Source of the DNA: Tubulanus polymorphus
Taxonomy: Eukaryota > Nemertea > Palaeonemertea > Tubulaniformes > Tubulanidae
Direction: 5' to 3'
DNA length: 64,000 nucleotides
Assembly (NCBI RefSeq): GCF_964204645.1
Contig: NC_134027.1
Coordinates: 6,436,485-6,500,484 of the forward strand
The position numbers were made by a program, and so were the translations under genes. Every line of letters starts with the position of its first letter. Within the stretch, counting starts at the first letter, position 1. Below are positions 29,894-39,818 of this stretch, one piece after another. The notes under the pieces were generated by a model. That model was not told the DNA's origin. It saw only the letters and a program-made list of their open reading frames with translations, and searched no databases.

Positions 29894-31863
29894 TCAGATT
29901 GGAAGCCACTGTTGAACAGGAATGTCTAAAACTATGTCCATATCTGGTGTGCACCTATAAAATGCAGAATAATCATTTCACTCAAAAGCAGCAGAATTAT
30001 ATTTTTTGATGAACCGTGGATATCAGGACTGGGGCTTATGAAGGCTGGCAAGCACTTGCATTTAGGGTACTTTCCTACAATAATAGCTCATAATGCAAAA
30101 TATTCAGATTTGGAATTTTTTCAATAACTTACTTTGGTCTATTGGGAAATAGTTCAGGAAATATCTCTTCACGCGTACTAGATTTCTGACTCCTCAGATT
30201 ATTCAGTTTCTCTTCTAAACACGCAATCTCATCAGTGAGATCTTTAATCTCGGAATTATGAAATTCTTTCTCCTAGAGAAAAAAACAGATCCATGGAACA
30301 ATCCAATGCCTTGAAACCAATAAATATCAAGTTTGATCAACCTTAAGACATCAATTTCCTAAGGAAAAATATCTTTCGATACAAACCTTGATCATGACCA
30401 GATTTTGTAGAGCCATGTCTTTCAAAGTCGGATGCATACGCTCTATAGATTCCTCAGTAAGTTGTGCAGTAAAATCATTCTCCACTTTAAATTGCTCTTT
30501 CTTGATTTTTGTGATCATTGTACTCGTCAGATGTTCCAATTCATCCAGCTCATCCTCATTTGCTATTTTCAAATGTTGGATTTGCTTCTGTAGATCGTTT
30601 ATCTGTAAAGCTTTCACCGGGTACTCTTTATCCTGTAGCAAAATAACTGCACTATTTACGAAATATTGTTTCAAGAAAAAGGTGATGTTTCAAACCTGAA
30701 GACTCTACCTTATAGTTGTGTAGAGTATAAAGTTCTTTCTGTGTCATCCTCAGCTTCTTGTTAATCTTTGACTGTTGATTCTGAATCACTAAACAATAAA
30801 CTCATTGCTATTTATATAATTTAATCACTGGGGCTTTAGATCCTTAAATACTTTTGCTTGATGTCCCAAGACCACCAATTACACAAAAGCTTTTCAATAG
30901 CAAGACTGTTTATTTTGCATCCTTTCTTACCATCGAGTTCTGTAGATATCTTTTCCCTAGTCTGCTCAAAATCATTCATAGTTGATAAAAGACTGTCGTG
31001 GAATTTTTGATTTAACGTCACTATTCCACCCTGAAACAAGTAGCAAAAATTATCGTGAATATACAATTATCATCTTTAAGATAATTCACCCATTAGGGCT
31101 TTTTGGATTCTTCTTACTCGAAAACGCTCGTATTTTCGAAGAAATGCTTTCACATTTTCATGAGCAGATCCCTCTTCGTTTTCAATATCTTCCTTTAACT
31201 GATCATTAGAAGTCGATCTTCAAGATCAATATGTCAAGGATGATTAACATTTCATTATTTGCAAAATCATTACTTATGAGAATAAAGGATACAGTTCTTC
31301 AAGTCGTTTCTTATAGTCATTTAGTGTTTGCCGGCGTGCTTTAATCCGTAACTAGAAAAAAGATTCAATTCAATGATTTGTTACCCTTGGAATATTAGAA
31401 CGCTTATGCATCTGAAGTTCTAATTCCTGAGATAATGTCTCTTCACCTGCAATATCTTGATGCGTTCAGCTTTGGCTGGATCAACTTTCTTTTCTTCTTT
31501 TGAATCAGCAGTAATTTTCGCATGGCAAGATGATGATTTGCGACCTTTCTGCCCAGCAACCAGACCAGTTGAACTAGTCACCTCTGAAACAGACCCAAGA
31601 CTAAGGAAACACCAAATCATCAAAAAGTGATCTCACTCAATTTTTCAAGACAATGACTCACCAGATTTTGGCCTTTCTTTCGGTCGTTTACCAATTGTTG
31701 CCGTAGTTTGTAGATTACTAGGGGTGGTTCGTTCCCATTGAGCATAGTCTTTAAACTCGACATCGATTTGTTCACCGAGTGATTTCAAGAGTTCATCGTC
31801 TGCTGTCTGATCACGCTCTATTCGACCAGCCGCCCGTCGCCCCCACCCCCCGGGACGAGGCAT
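29894..31863 (-). CDS. Coiled-coil protein with a U12-type intron
   Basis: Charged, helical protein of about 360-374 residues starting MPRPGGWGRRAAGRIERDQ. Minus-strand exons: 31863-31662, 31583-31447, 31352-31293 (see below), 31217-31118, 31030-30931, 30788-30709, 30632-30387, 30272-30133, 29954-29894 (TGA). Coiled-coil blocks include INDLQKQIQHLKIANEDELD and DLTDEIACLEEKLNNLRSQ; there is no signal peptide or membrane segment. The intron at 31218-31292 has minor-spliceosome signals. Exon 3 as listed has one base too many: a TGA appears after RIKARRQTLK unless one A of an AAAA run is removed. A 17-nt microexon at 31293-31309 would keep frame instead. The block DKEYPVKALQINDLQKQ reminds me of C20orf96-type (DUF4618) proteins, but that is a weak guess. 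Confidence 0.68.
31218..31292 (-). other. U12-type (minor spliceosome) intron
   Basis: The minus-strand donor reads GTATCCTTT, a perfect match to the U12 5' splice site. A perfect U12 branch-point TCCTTGAC lies at 31,240-31,233, with about 15 bases from the branch A to the terminal AG. The resulting junction keeps the downstream frame (EEL-STSNDQLKED). The intron is 75 nt long. Confidence 0.8.
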
Positions 31864-32935
31864 TCTATCAATGTGTATTAATTGGCGGAAGAACAAAATC
31901 CTAGAATACAGAAACAATACAAATGCAAATAAAACTAAAGTTGATTAATCCTTATTTTTGCATGCATTTATAATTCAATTTGACTGCCCATCACAGACCA
32001 GATTCGATCATCAAAATCTATTGAAACTTATTGGAATTTCTTTTAACTGAGCAAATAAGAAGTGGTGATTTAAATAAATGAATGTAATATCTTTTGTATC
32101 ACTGTGCAGCTTCAAACCATGCAACAAGTGTAAAGTTTCTGCGCACTCCTAACCATTCTTTAAAGAATAACATTCATTCTCCACAGGTCATAGATGATTT
32201 AGATAATTGGTTTGCTTATCAGCATATAGAAAGCAAAATGACAAACGCACTACACCTTGTACATCTGAGTACAATCGAGGTCCGGACCATGCAATATGAA
32301 TGCTTGCATGCATATCAATGATGTAAAATTCATTCCATGTACAACTTTACTTACTCATCACCTCCTGATGAATGAGGAGGAAACATAAGGCTACATTTAG
32401 TTTGTGAAATAAAAGTGATTCACTTCTTTCTTTTAGTTTCTTCATAAAAAATCATAGAAAGTGGTCAGAGATATTTTATGGATGCTAACTTTTAAGTAAG
32501 GCCAATTCTTTTTTAGCCTTCTTAATGACCGTTATTTTACAACCGATGAGAAAAATATTGATAACGCTATTATAACTAGGTTTAGTGTTAGGCCTAGTTT
32601 AGGAGGGTTAGTATTGTTACTTATTGTAGTATTAGTAATCAAATGTAGAAAAAAGGAAAACTTGAATTGAACAGTCAATCATCATAGCATCACGACAAGT
32701 CGACATCAATCAATCAGTCAGTCAGTAAAAATCAATCAGTCAAAAAAAAGCAACTGATAATACTAATTAATAGCCCATATCTGCCCCTTTTTGGCATCAG
32801 TCAGTCACTCACTGGGTCTCTGGGGTGTAGTCACTGTATTAAAATACTTGATATATCTGAATGATAATGTGAAAGTAATGGTGTTGGATGATAGATTTAA
32901 TAAAAAAAATAGCCTACACACCGTCAATTTTTGCA
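31864..32935. other. Intergenic region before the transposon
   Basis: It probably holds the promoter of the minus-strand coiled-coil gene. Small runs such as repeated CAATCAGTCA (about 32,700-32,750) are seen. No coding exon is supported. Confidence 0.45.
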
Positions 32936-32944
32936 TTACTACTC
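32936..32944. repeat. Left target-site duplication TTACTACTC
   Basis: Nine bases immediately outside the left TIR, identical to those immediately outside the right TIR. Confidence 0.9.
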
Positions 32945-32988
32945 GCAAAAGGTTGAAAGCCTGTTTTGGTCGATGGCTAGTGACGTCA
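32945..32988 (+). repeat. Left terminal inverted repeat
   Basis: 44 bp, matching the reverse complement of 39,766-39,809 at 43 of 44 positions. The inner 8 bases, TGACGTCA, form a perfect CRE (ATF/CREB) palindrome, and the element gene begins about 120 bp inside it. Confidence 0.9.
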
Positions 32989-33107
32989 TCAAGATCGCCT
33001 TTTTGTTACTCCCACAGCTAAACAACTCACTTTTGACGGTTAACCGCTGAATTTGAATTTGCTGTCAAGTGTATTCTTGCTGGCTGTTGATTAAAAGATT
33101 GTGAATC

Positions 33108-36100
33108 ATGTTTTCCGAACGTGTTAAGCTTGTCTCCGGACCAGTTGGTGGGTATATTGGTTTGAAAAAAGAGGTAGATTGCAAGATTATAAAAAACTCA
33201 CTGGGTAACACTGGTGAACGCCGCGAGCATCGTGCACGGTGGTGCAGGCGAGGCGTCGCGACCGCGCGGCGGCAGGGCTTTTTAATTTTGGCTTTTGCCA
33301 GTTTTGGAGTCTTGTTATTGCCACCACGGCCACGTTACCACCACACTCACATTGTCGCTAGGCCTACTGTACTGCCACTACTTTACTTGCTACTTACTCG
33401 GCTAAATTAATTTGTCTTCATCCACGCTTACTTCCCCCCTCCCCCCCCCCCCATGTTAACAAGTAATTTCTGCCAACCGAACCACCAGTCGCAGTAGCCG
33501 TAGGCAGTATACTATAGTGCAGTAGTGGGTACCCAGTGGCATGCCATTGCCATGCCACTGGGTATAGGCCTATGTTGCCCGTACACAGTCACCACCTACT
33601 AGGCCTTAAATATTCCAACAACCATTCCAAATCCAGCAACAAAAAATAAACAATAAATTTTAAGGCATCGAAACAGAAGAATGGTAGTTCCCTGTATTCA
33701 GAGTCAATGAAAATGTATTTCTTGTTGCAGATAGATAGCCTAACCAATTTCAGGATAAGTACTTTTCATTCCTTTATTTATATACGTAGCCTAACTGTTT
33801 AATCCTGGCCCTGGCCACTGAGGGTGTATGCATTAGGTCTGGTCCCAGTTTCACTGAGCTAGTTAGCCAACAATTAAGCTGAGAAATTTTGTTAAGTGGC
33901 AATTCAGGGGCAGATCAGGAGAGTATACAGGGGTGTACACCCCTTAAAACTTTTAAGTCGCAATGAAATTTAAAGGAAAAATTAAAAATATCAACAAGTA
34001 TTTTTAAAAAGCTTATATTCCAAAACATGTTCTCTGTAGGCCTACTTCCAAAATATAGGTATTATGTTTTCTGATGATCTGGTGCCCTTTTGATTTTTAA
34101 TTATATATGATACTGATATGTATGCCCTATTTTGGGCTGCACCCCTCCCTGAATCAGTCTGCCTGCAATTAAGAGGATGTTTATAGATAATTTGATTTAG
34201 AGGAATCTTTTAATTTAGTGCCTGATGTTAGGCCTTCCACAGCCTGGTAGAGGTGGTTTAGGTGAACAAGTTAGTCTTCACACTGCAGGACTTTTAGGTG
34301 AAGGTGAAACTGGCCCTTGTTTATGCATAGGCTACTGTGTGTGCACGCTTATCTTTATGCTTATTCAATTAGAATACCCATGTAGCTACCAAATAAGCAC
34401 CGCTTCAGAGGATTTTAGAAATTTTCACTTCAATAACACTGTGTTCTATTTTTGGGCACTAGCTACTATTATGCACAATTTTTTCAATCAATTCTATCAC
34501 ATTGATATACATATATGTGTCACTTCTTTTGCATGTAGTAGGGTCTTACAGTAACCAGTGTGCTCTCTCACACCTCCCTGTGATATTGGCCTGAGACTGA
34601 CAAATAATCTTTTTTGTAGCGTATTGGTCTCGTAGCAGACAGCATTTTAAAGTATGCTGGGCTAGATGGTGTAGGCTTATTTGAATGGACAAGGATCGTG
34701 TGCCCCGGAGGAACCATTGAAACATTGATGGAAGGTAATTTCTCGGTTCAGTACTGATTTATATTGTTCATTTTCATTGGGTTACTGATTAGTTGTATAT
34801 TACAGAATTGAAAAAGGTGAAGATGCTGAATGTGGAACAACTAATCGTCCATGTTGGAACAAATAATATGACGCGTGATGTCCCGCTTGAGATTGTTCTG
34901 CGAAGACACGTTGAATTAATTCGATTGTTGCTCTATAAATGTACTGGGACCATCATTGTACCAGCTCTTTTTCCTCGATGTGATGAGTAAGTATCAAGAA
35001 TAGATTTTTCTTGAAGTACTATATTTATGATCGATGTAATGATTTTTAAATTTCTTTCTTTTTTAAAGTTTCGATGCTGACACAAAAATATTTCATTACA
35101 ATGAAATGCTGCACCGCGAATGCTTTACACTTGGTGTAAAGTTCGTTGATTTTCACTTCTCAAGAGATCTCCTTTCACCGTAAGTAATCGTTTAATCTTA
35201 ATAAGCCCAGTAGGTTATGTGCATTTTTTCGCGATTTAAACTAACTTGTTTTTTTCTAAATTTTGTGATCTAGGACTGACTTGTTACACCCCAGCCGTAA
35301 GGGAAATCAGTTCATAAATAACAGGATAATGGAACTACTGCTATTGAAAGATGAAGATGAAATGTACGTAGAATTTTTCAATGGTGATACTCAATATACA
35401 TTCAATCAGCTTGATGTTTTAGAAGAAAGATTCCCCGATAAAGTATCAATATCCGAGGAACATTCATATGACATTTCAAAAAAATGCCGAAGGTACATAG
35501 GAAATTTAGATTCAATATCCAGTCGTATCTTATTCAATTACGTTATTACAATCGTTCCTGAAAATTGTCTTTCATACGTAGATGGTAATTGCCATTTAAT
35601 CAATTTGAAACTAGGTATATGTACTTGTGAAGCTTTTATAATGATTGGACAACCATATTTTTGCAAACATCTTTTTGCCTGTTTTGCCCAAAAAAACAAT
35701 ATAACCACAACGAAGGCTTTAATTGATGCATATAAATTCCACATTGTGGAGCCTCTGCCAACTTACAATTTTACTCGACAAAATAGTTCTGTTTCATCTA
35801 CCCTCATTGATAAGTTAAAAGATCATTCCCACATTGCTAGCTCGAATGATATCAATGCTGCTCGGAAAGGGCACATTCTAAGTATTTTACATAATGAAAG
35901 CCACTGTGGAATTAAGTTAATAAGCGGACGACCTGCCAAACGACAACCTCACAATATGGCTCATAGGCGTGCTGAGGGTCCAATCAAGGACAATCAGGTT
36001 GCCATAAACCTTCCTGAACTTGAAGTGATAGACCCTTACTGCCCTAAGGTTACAATGCCTAAAGATGCTGAGAATGCAAGACACGGAGGGCGAAAGATAA

Positions 36101-36952
36101 TTAGACCTGCTAACAGAGGTGTATCCTTTTCTGCTATGGTTGAAAATGCTGCTATGAAACTAGGTTAAAAAAGCTAAAATATCAGAAATTGAAACCATAG
36201 ACTCCACTGATCCAGATCCTGGCAATGATATCGAATTTTCAGCAGATATTTTAAGTCAGAATAAATCATCCTTACCGAAAAAATCAAAAGATACCAAACC
36301 AAAAGATATTAAGTCATAACCAGTTGTTAAAAATGACTCGAAGTCTGTTTTATTTGAAAAAAGTATTGTCTGTTCCTTTTGTATTAAAGACAAAATAAAT
36401 CCTCCATATCTTTGTTCATGTCGCAGGGAACTAGATAGGCACATATCCACTTCTCATTCATCTTTGAAACCTATCTCATGTGCTATTTGTTGGGCAGATG
36501 GGGTTATTAATTCATATGCAAGTGAAACATTCCTTCAAAAGCACATTCGTATTGAACATAATCATCATAAGAAAAAATCTATTGTAATCGATTATAATAA
36601 TAGAGATGATTATCTCAACAGTTCTCCTATTACAGAAATCAATAATTCCAATACTGAAAAAGAATTAGAAATTCTTATAGATCAACCTGGAAATGCAGGC
36701 CTCCAAAACCTAGCAAAATTGAAACTAGATAATCTTTTGCCATCAAAAGTTGAAAAAACCCCTCCTCAGTTAGTTGCTGAAACCTGCCCTGTCTGCCACA
36801 AAAACTGCAATGCTAATCCTAAGAAAAAGTCCACATTCTCAATTGAATGTGATAATTGCCATAGATGGTATCATTGGAAATGTGCTCCAATCAATGAGGC
36901 TCCTCCTGAACATATCAGGTGGTTTTGTTTTCATTGTGACCCGATTTCCTAA
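33108..36952 (+). CDS. Transposon gene: SGNH hydrolase-like, SWIM, C2H2 and PHD fusion
   Basis: Model: 33108-33173, 34620-34734, 34806-34986, 35069-35179, 35274-36163, 36324-36952, in phase, 663 residues. Exon 1 and the last intron are the least certain. An SGNH/GDSL-esterase-like domain comes first: IGLVADSILKYAG (nucleophile block; Gly of GDS is Ala, Ser kept), IVHVGTNNMTRD (GxN block) and TDLLHPSRKGNQ (DxxH block). So the Ser, Asn, Asp and His are present. Next is a SWIM zinc finger, CTC then CKH (CxC-x11-CxH, near 35,620-35,680). Two C2H2-like fingers follow (near 36,370 and 36,480), then a C4HC3 PHD finger, CPVCHKNC to WFCFHC (36,786-36,936). SWIM fingers are known from MULE transposases, and esterase and PHD domains from CR1-type ORF1 proteins, but here no DDE or RT domain is present. 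If the 36164-36323 intron is not real, the gene is broken by a frameshift near 36,165 and a TAA at 36,317. Function unknown. Confidence 0.7.
33433..33452. repeat. Poly-C run in transposon intron
   Basis: A run of mainly C bases (six C, a T, then about 13 C) within the first intron of the transposon gene. The length may be unreliable in assemblies. Confidence 0.7.
33530..33564. repeat. 14-bp-arm hairpin inside transposon
   Basis: Perfect inverted arms TACCCAGTGGCATG (33,530-33,543) and CATGCCACTGGGTA (33,551-33,564) are separated by 7 bases. It lies in the first intron of the transposon gene. Confidence 0.85.
36164..36323 (+). other. Putative short intron or lesion zone in transposon gene
   Basis: Reading straight through, the long frame stops at TAA 36,166 and the downstream frame has a TAA at 36,317. 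Splicing CTAG|GTTAAA to ACCAG|TTGTT removes both and keeps frame. An alternative acceptor, TTTCAG|CA at 36,243, fixes the frame but leaves the second stop. Both acceptors are phase-compatible; the pyrimidine tract is poor for the first. Confidence 0.4.
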
Positions 36953-36956
36953 ATAG

Positions 36957-37684
36957 TTTGTATTGAATATTATTGATCGGGTTTCGAATGAATCCCTGAC
37001 GTTAGAAATATTTTCATTTCCCATGGTGAACGTAGAAGCCGTCACTTAGTCACCTATATATTTACTCGATTACATATAAGGTTAAGAAGCGATGTATATG
37101 CACTGGTGTTTATAGTGCTCTATTTCAGGTTTTTTCTTTCAGGAAAATATATTTTGTGAATAGATTACCGCTTGATTTTTTATGTTACAGGTTACTGCAA
37201 AATCATCAGTTATTGTGATGCGTGCCGATGTCTCTGGATGATTCTGACCATGTCTAGAACTTCAACATCCTTGACTTATCATCAATTGGCAGCAGTATAC
37301 ATACATGCATGTTCAGAGAGTGTATGGACACATCAACCTCGGTTCAAGGCTGTCCTTGTATAATCCATATATAATATATATAGATTGGTCCCATTTTAAC
37401 TTACTCAACTGCTTGAATGTCTTGTTTGTTATTCGTAAATTTTCACTTATTCATTGATTGTTTCTGTAGAATTTTATATGTGATATATAAACGTGGAAAC
37501 CAGGGCCCATTGCACTATGAAAGACACTTGACATTTTTTTGGGACAGATCTTTCTATATGTTTATGTCCTCGAGGCATCTGAAGTTAAGAAAATTCCCTT
37601 TGAAAACTGGAAATGACATAATGAAATAAGTTGTGGAATGTTTAAATTCGACAAAATGAATGTATTTTGCATTCCTAAGGCCCT
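36957..37684. other. Transposon internal sequence without a gene
   Basis: This is the 3' flank of the transposon gene, AT-rich, and I see no domain in any frame. The DDE domain expected of an autonomous Mutator-like element is not here. Confidence 0.5.
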
Positions 37685-38715
37685 ATATATTTACTGCAGT
37701 TAGTCCTGTATGTCTTTTTTATCGCAATTTACTGTGGTTTATTCCTGTTTGTCCTGTATGTCTTTGTGATCGCAATCGCAATTCATTGGTTGCATTGTTT
37801 ACTGTTAATCCTGTATGTCTATCGCAATTAAGTTAGTCCTGTATGTCCTGTATGTCTTAGTTAATCGCAATTCATTGGTTGAATTGTCTGCTGTTAGTCC
37901 TGTATGTCCTGTATGTCTTAGTTAATCGCAATTCATTGATTGCATTGTCTACTGTTAGTCCTGTATGTCCTGTATGTCTTAGTTAATCGCAATTCATTGG
38001 TTGCATTGTTTACTGTTAGTCCTGTATATTCTGTATGTCTATCGCAATTAAGTTAGTCCTGTATGTCCTGTGGTTTAGTCCTGTATGTCTTAGTTAATCG
38101 CAATTCATTGGTTGAATTGTCTACTGTTAGTCCTGTATGTCCTGTGGTTTTGTCCTGTATGTCTTTGTGATCGCGATCGCAATTCATTGGTTGCATTGTT
38201 TACTGTTAGTCCTGTATGTCTATCGCAATTAAGTTAGTCCTGTATGTCCTGTATGTCTTAGTTAATCGCAATTCATTGGTTGTTGAATTGTCTACTGTTA
38301 GTCCTGTATGTCCTGTATGTCTTACTTAATCGCAATTCATTGGTTGCATTGTTTACTGTTAGTCCTGTATGTCTATCGCAATTAAGTTAGTCCTGTATGT
38401 CCTGTATGTCTTAGTTAATCGCAATTCATTGGTTGTTGAATTGTCTACTGTTAGTCCTGTATGTCCTGTGGTTTAGTCCTGTATGTCTTAGTTAATCGCA
38501 ATTCGTTGGTTGAATTGTCTACTGTTAATCCTGTATGTCCTGTATGTCTATCGCAATTAAGTTAGTCCTGTTTGTCCTGTATGTCTTAGCTACGAGCAAT
38601 TATCAAACTTGATAATTGCTCGTAGGTCTTAGTTAATCGCAATTCATTGGTTGCATTGTTTACTGTTAAAGCTGTATGTTCTGTATCTCTATCGCAATTT
38701 CATTGGTTGAATTGT
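37685..38715. repeat. Roughly 1-kb minisatellite inside transposon
   Basis: About a dozen degenerate tandem copies of a 60-100 bp compound unit are built from GTTAGTCCTGTATGTC, CTTAGTTAATCGCAATTC and ATTGGTTGCATTGTTTACTG modules. Copies differ by gain or loss of the CCTGTATGT module, so both the inner and outer units are repeated. It lies 3' of the element's gene and 5' of the right TIR. Confidence 0.85.
38590..38625. repeat. 17-bp-arm perfect hairpin within the minisatellite
   Basis: Perfect arms at 38,590-38,606 (CTACGAGCAATTATCAA) and 38,609-38,625 have a 2-base spacer. The hairpin interrupts one copy of the tandem unit and is followed by a repeat of GTCTTAG-like sequence, as if inserted. 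Confidence 0.85.
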
Positions 38716-38866
38716 TAACAGTCCTCTGTATGTACATGTAAAAATAATTAAGGTTCTGACAACAGGTTTGTAAAGTAATCAGCTATCTGTTTTGTCTATC
38801 GTTGCTTAAATTGTTAACTGTTGTTTTAGAGTTCTGTATGTCTTTGTCGATCATTTTGTCTGCACT

Positions 38867-39106
38867 CAGGGGCGGATCCAGCATTTTGAAGGGGGGGGGC
38901 AAATGAAAGCAACAACAGATGGCTGTAAGCCATTCCAGAGCAAGCACCGATAACGCGAAGACCCTCCCTAAAAATTTTTTGGAAAAATAGATGCAAGCAG
39001 GTGCATTCTGAGCATTACTTAATAGAAAGATTTCATTCGGTTTTTACTCAGTAACGCATAGATTTGCGGCTACATCGGTAAAAATAGAGGGGTGGATCCG
39101 CCACTG
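38867..39106. mobile_element. 240-bp nested MITE-like element
   Basis: The ends CAGGGGCGGATCCA (38,867) and the reverse complement of CAGTGGCGGATCCA (to 39,106) match at 13 of 14 positions. There is no open frame and no clear target duplication. The CAGGGGCGGATCC end is a type I associate with small hAT-like elements, but without a duplication the superfamily is uncertain. Confidence 0.6.
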
Positions 39107-39765
39107 AATAGCTATTGTTTTGTGTAGGATTGTATCTGTGAATTAAGTAAAGTTACTTACTCCAGTCTGATGTTATTGCTTATTGCTCGTATTTTATTGT
39201 TTTAAGTGTGCGAATACTTTTCTTAGATTTATGGAGATCAGGATGACGAGGGTTCGATTTGAACCAACAAATAAACAAAAACATTCAAACCTCAAATTAA
39301 TCCGTTTACTTGTCTTTATTTTTGGGGAACATTTTTTTACCTAGTTCAGATTTGATAACACAGTAGTCGCTTGTTCCAAAGCGATGTGCCGTTGAAGACA
39401 GACCTGAAGGTCTTTGCCGATAGCGATGCTATCCAGGATTTCAAAGGATGTGAAGAAGGTGCATCTTCGACAACCATAGTTTGCAGTTTTAACAATTTAA
39501 AACAATAATAGTTTCATTAAACAACTTAAAATTTAAAGATTTAGTGGACTTACTGTTTAACCAGGGCAGGGATTTCTCGCAACCGTACATGATATATACA
39601 TACACTAGCAGTAAATACAATGTACTTCTAACCCTTATAAAACTTAAACTATTATTAGTTATTTTACAATTATTGAACGGCAACGTTGAAATGCGATGTG
39701 CGCTCAGAGCGGCCGTAGTGATTTTGGCGTATTGTGGGATTCGAACCGCTCGGAATTTGTACTAG

Positions 39766-39809
39766 TGACGTCACTCGCCATCGACCAAAACAGGCTTTCA
39801 ACCTTTTGC
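39766..39809 (-). repeat. Right terminal inverted repeat
   Basis: The 44-bp partner of 32,945-32,988, in inverted orientation. It also has TGACGTCA at its inner edge (39,766-39,773). Confidence 0.9.
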
Positions 39810-39818
39810 TTACTACTC
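39810..39818. repeat. Right target-site duplication TTACTACTC
   Basis: Identical to the 9 bases left of the element. Confidence 0.9.

Larger units (their letters stand above)
32945..39809. mobile_element. 6.9-kb Mutator-like DNA transposon with TIRs and 9-bp TSD
   Basis: The ends are 44-bp inverted repeats at 32,945-32,988 and 39,766-39,809, beginning GCAAAAGGTTGAAAGCCTGT from each outside edge, with one mismatch (position 34). Both ends are directly flanked by TTACTACTC (32,936-32,944 and 39,810-39,818), a perfect 9-bp target-site duplication. TIRs plus a 9-bp duplication are typical of Mutator-like elements (8-11 bp). Inside are one spliced plus-strand gene starting 163 bp from the left end, a hairpin, a 1-kb minisatellite and a nested 240-bp TIR element. 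No DDE/D transposase is visible, so the copy may be non-autonomous or belong to an unusual family. The near-identical TIRs and intact duplication suggest a fairly recent insertion. Confidence 0.88.

Noticed and set aside
37685-38715. Regular repeats resembling a CRISPR array
   Set aside because: The units are contiguous and degenerate with no unique spacers, and the genome is animal. It is a minisatellite.
39735-39750. GGTTCGAATCCC on the minus strand, a tRNA B-box
   Set aside because: No pairable T-stem and no A-box at a suitable distance; it lies inside the transposon next to the right TIR.
32945-39809. Interpretation of the transposon as a CR1-type retrotransposon because of its esterase and PHD domains
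   Set aside because: It has terminal inverted repeats, a fixed 9-bp duplication and introns, and no reverse transcriptase.
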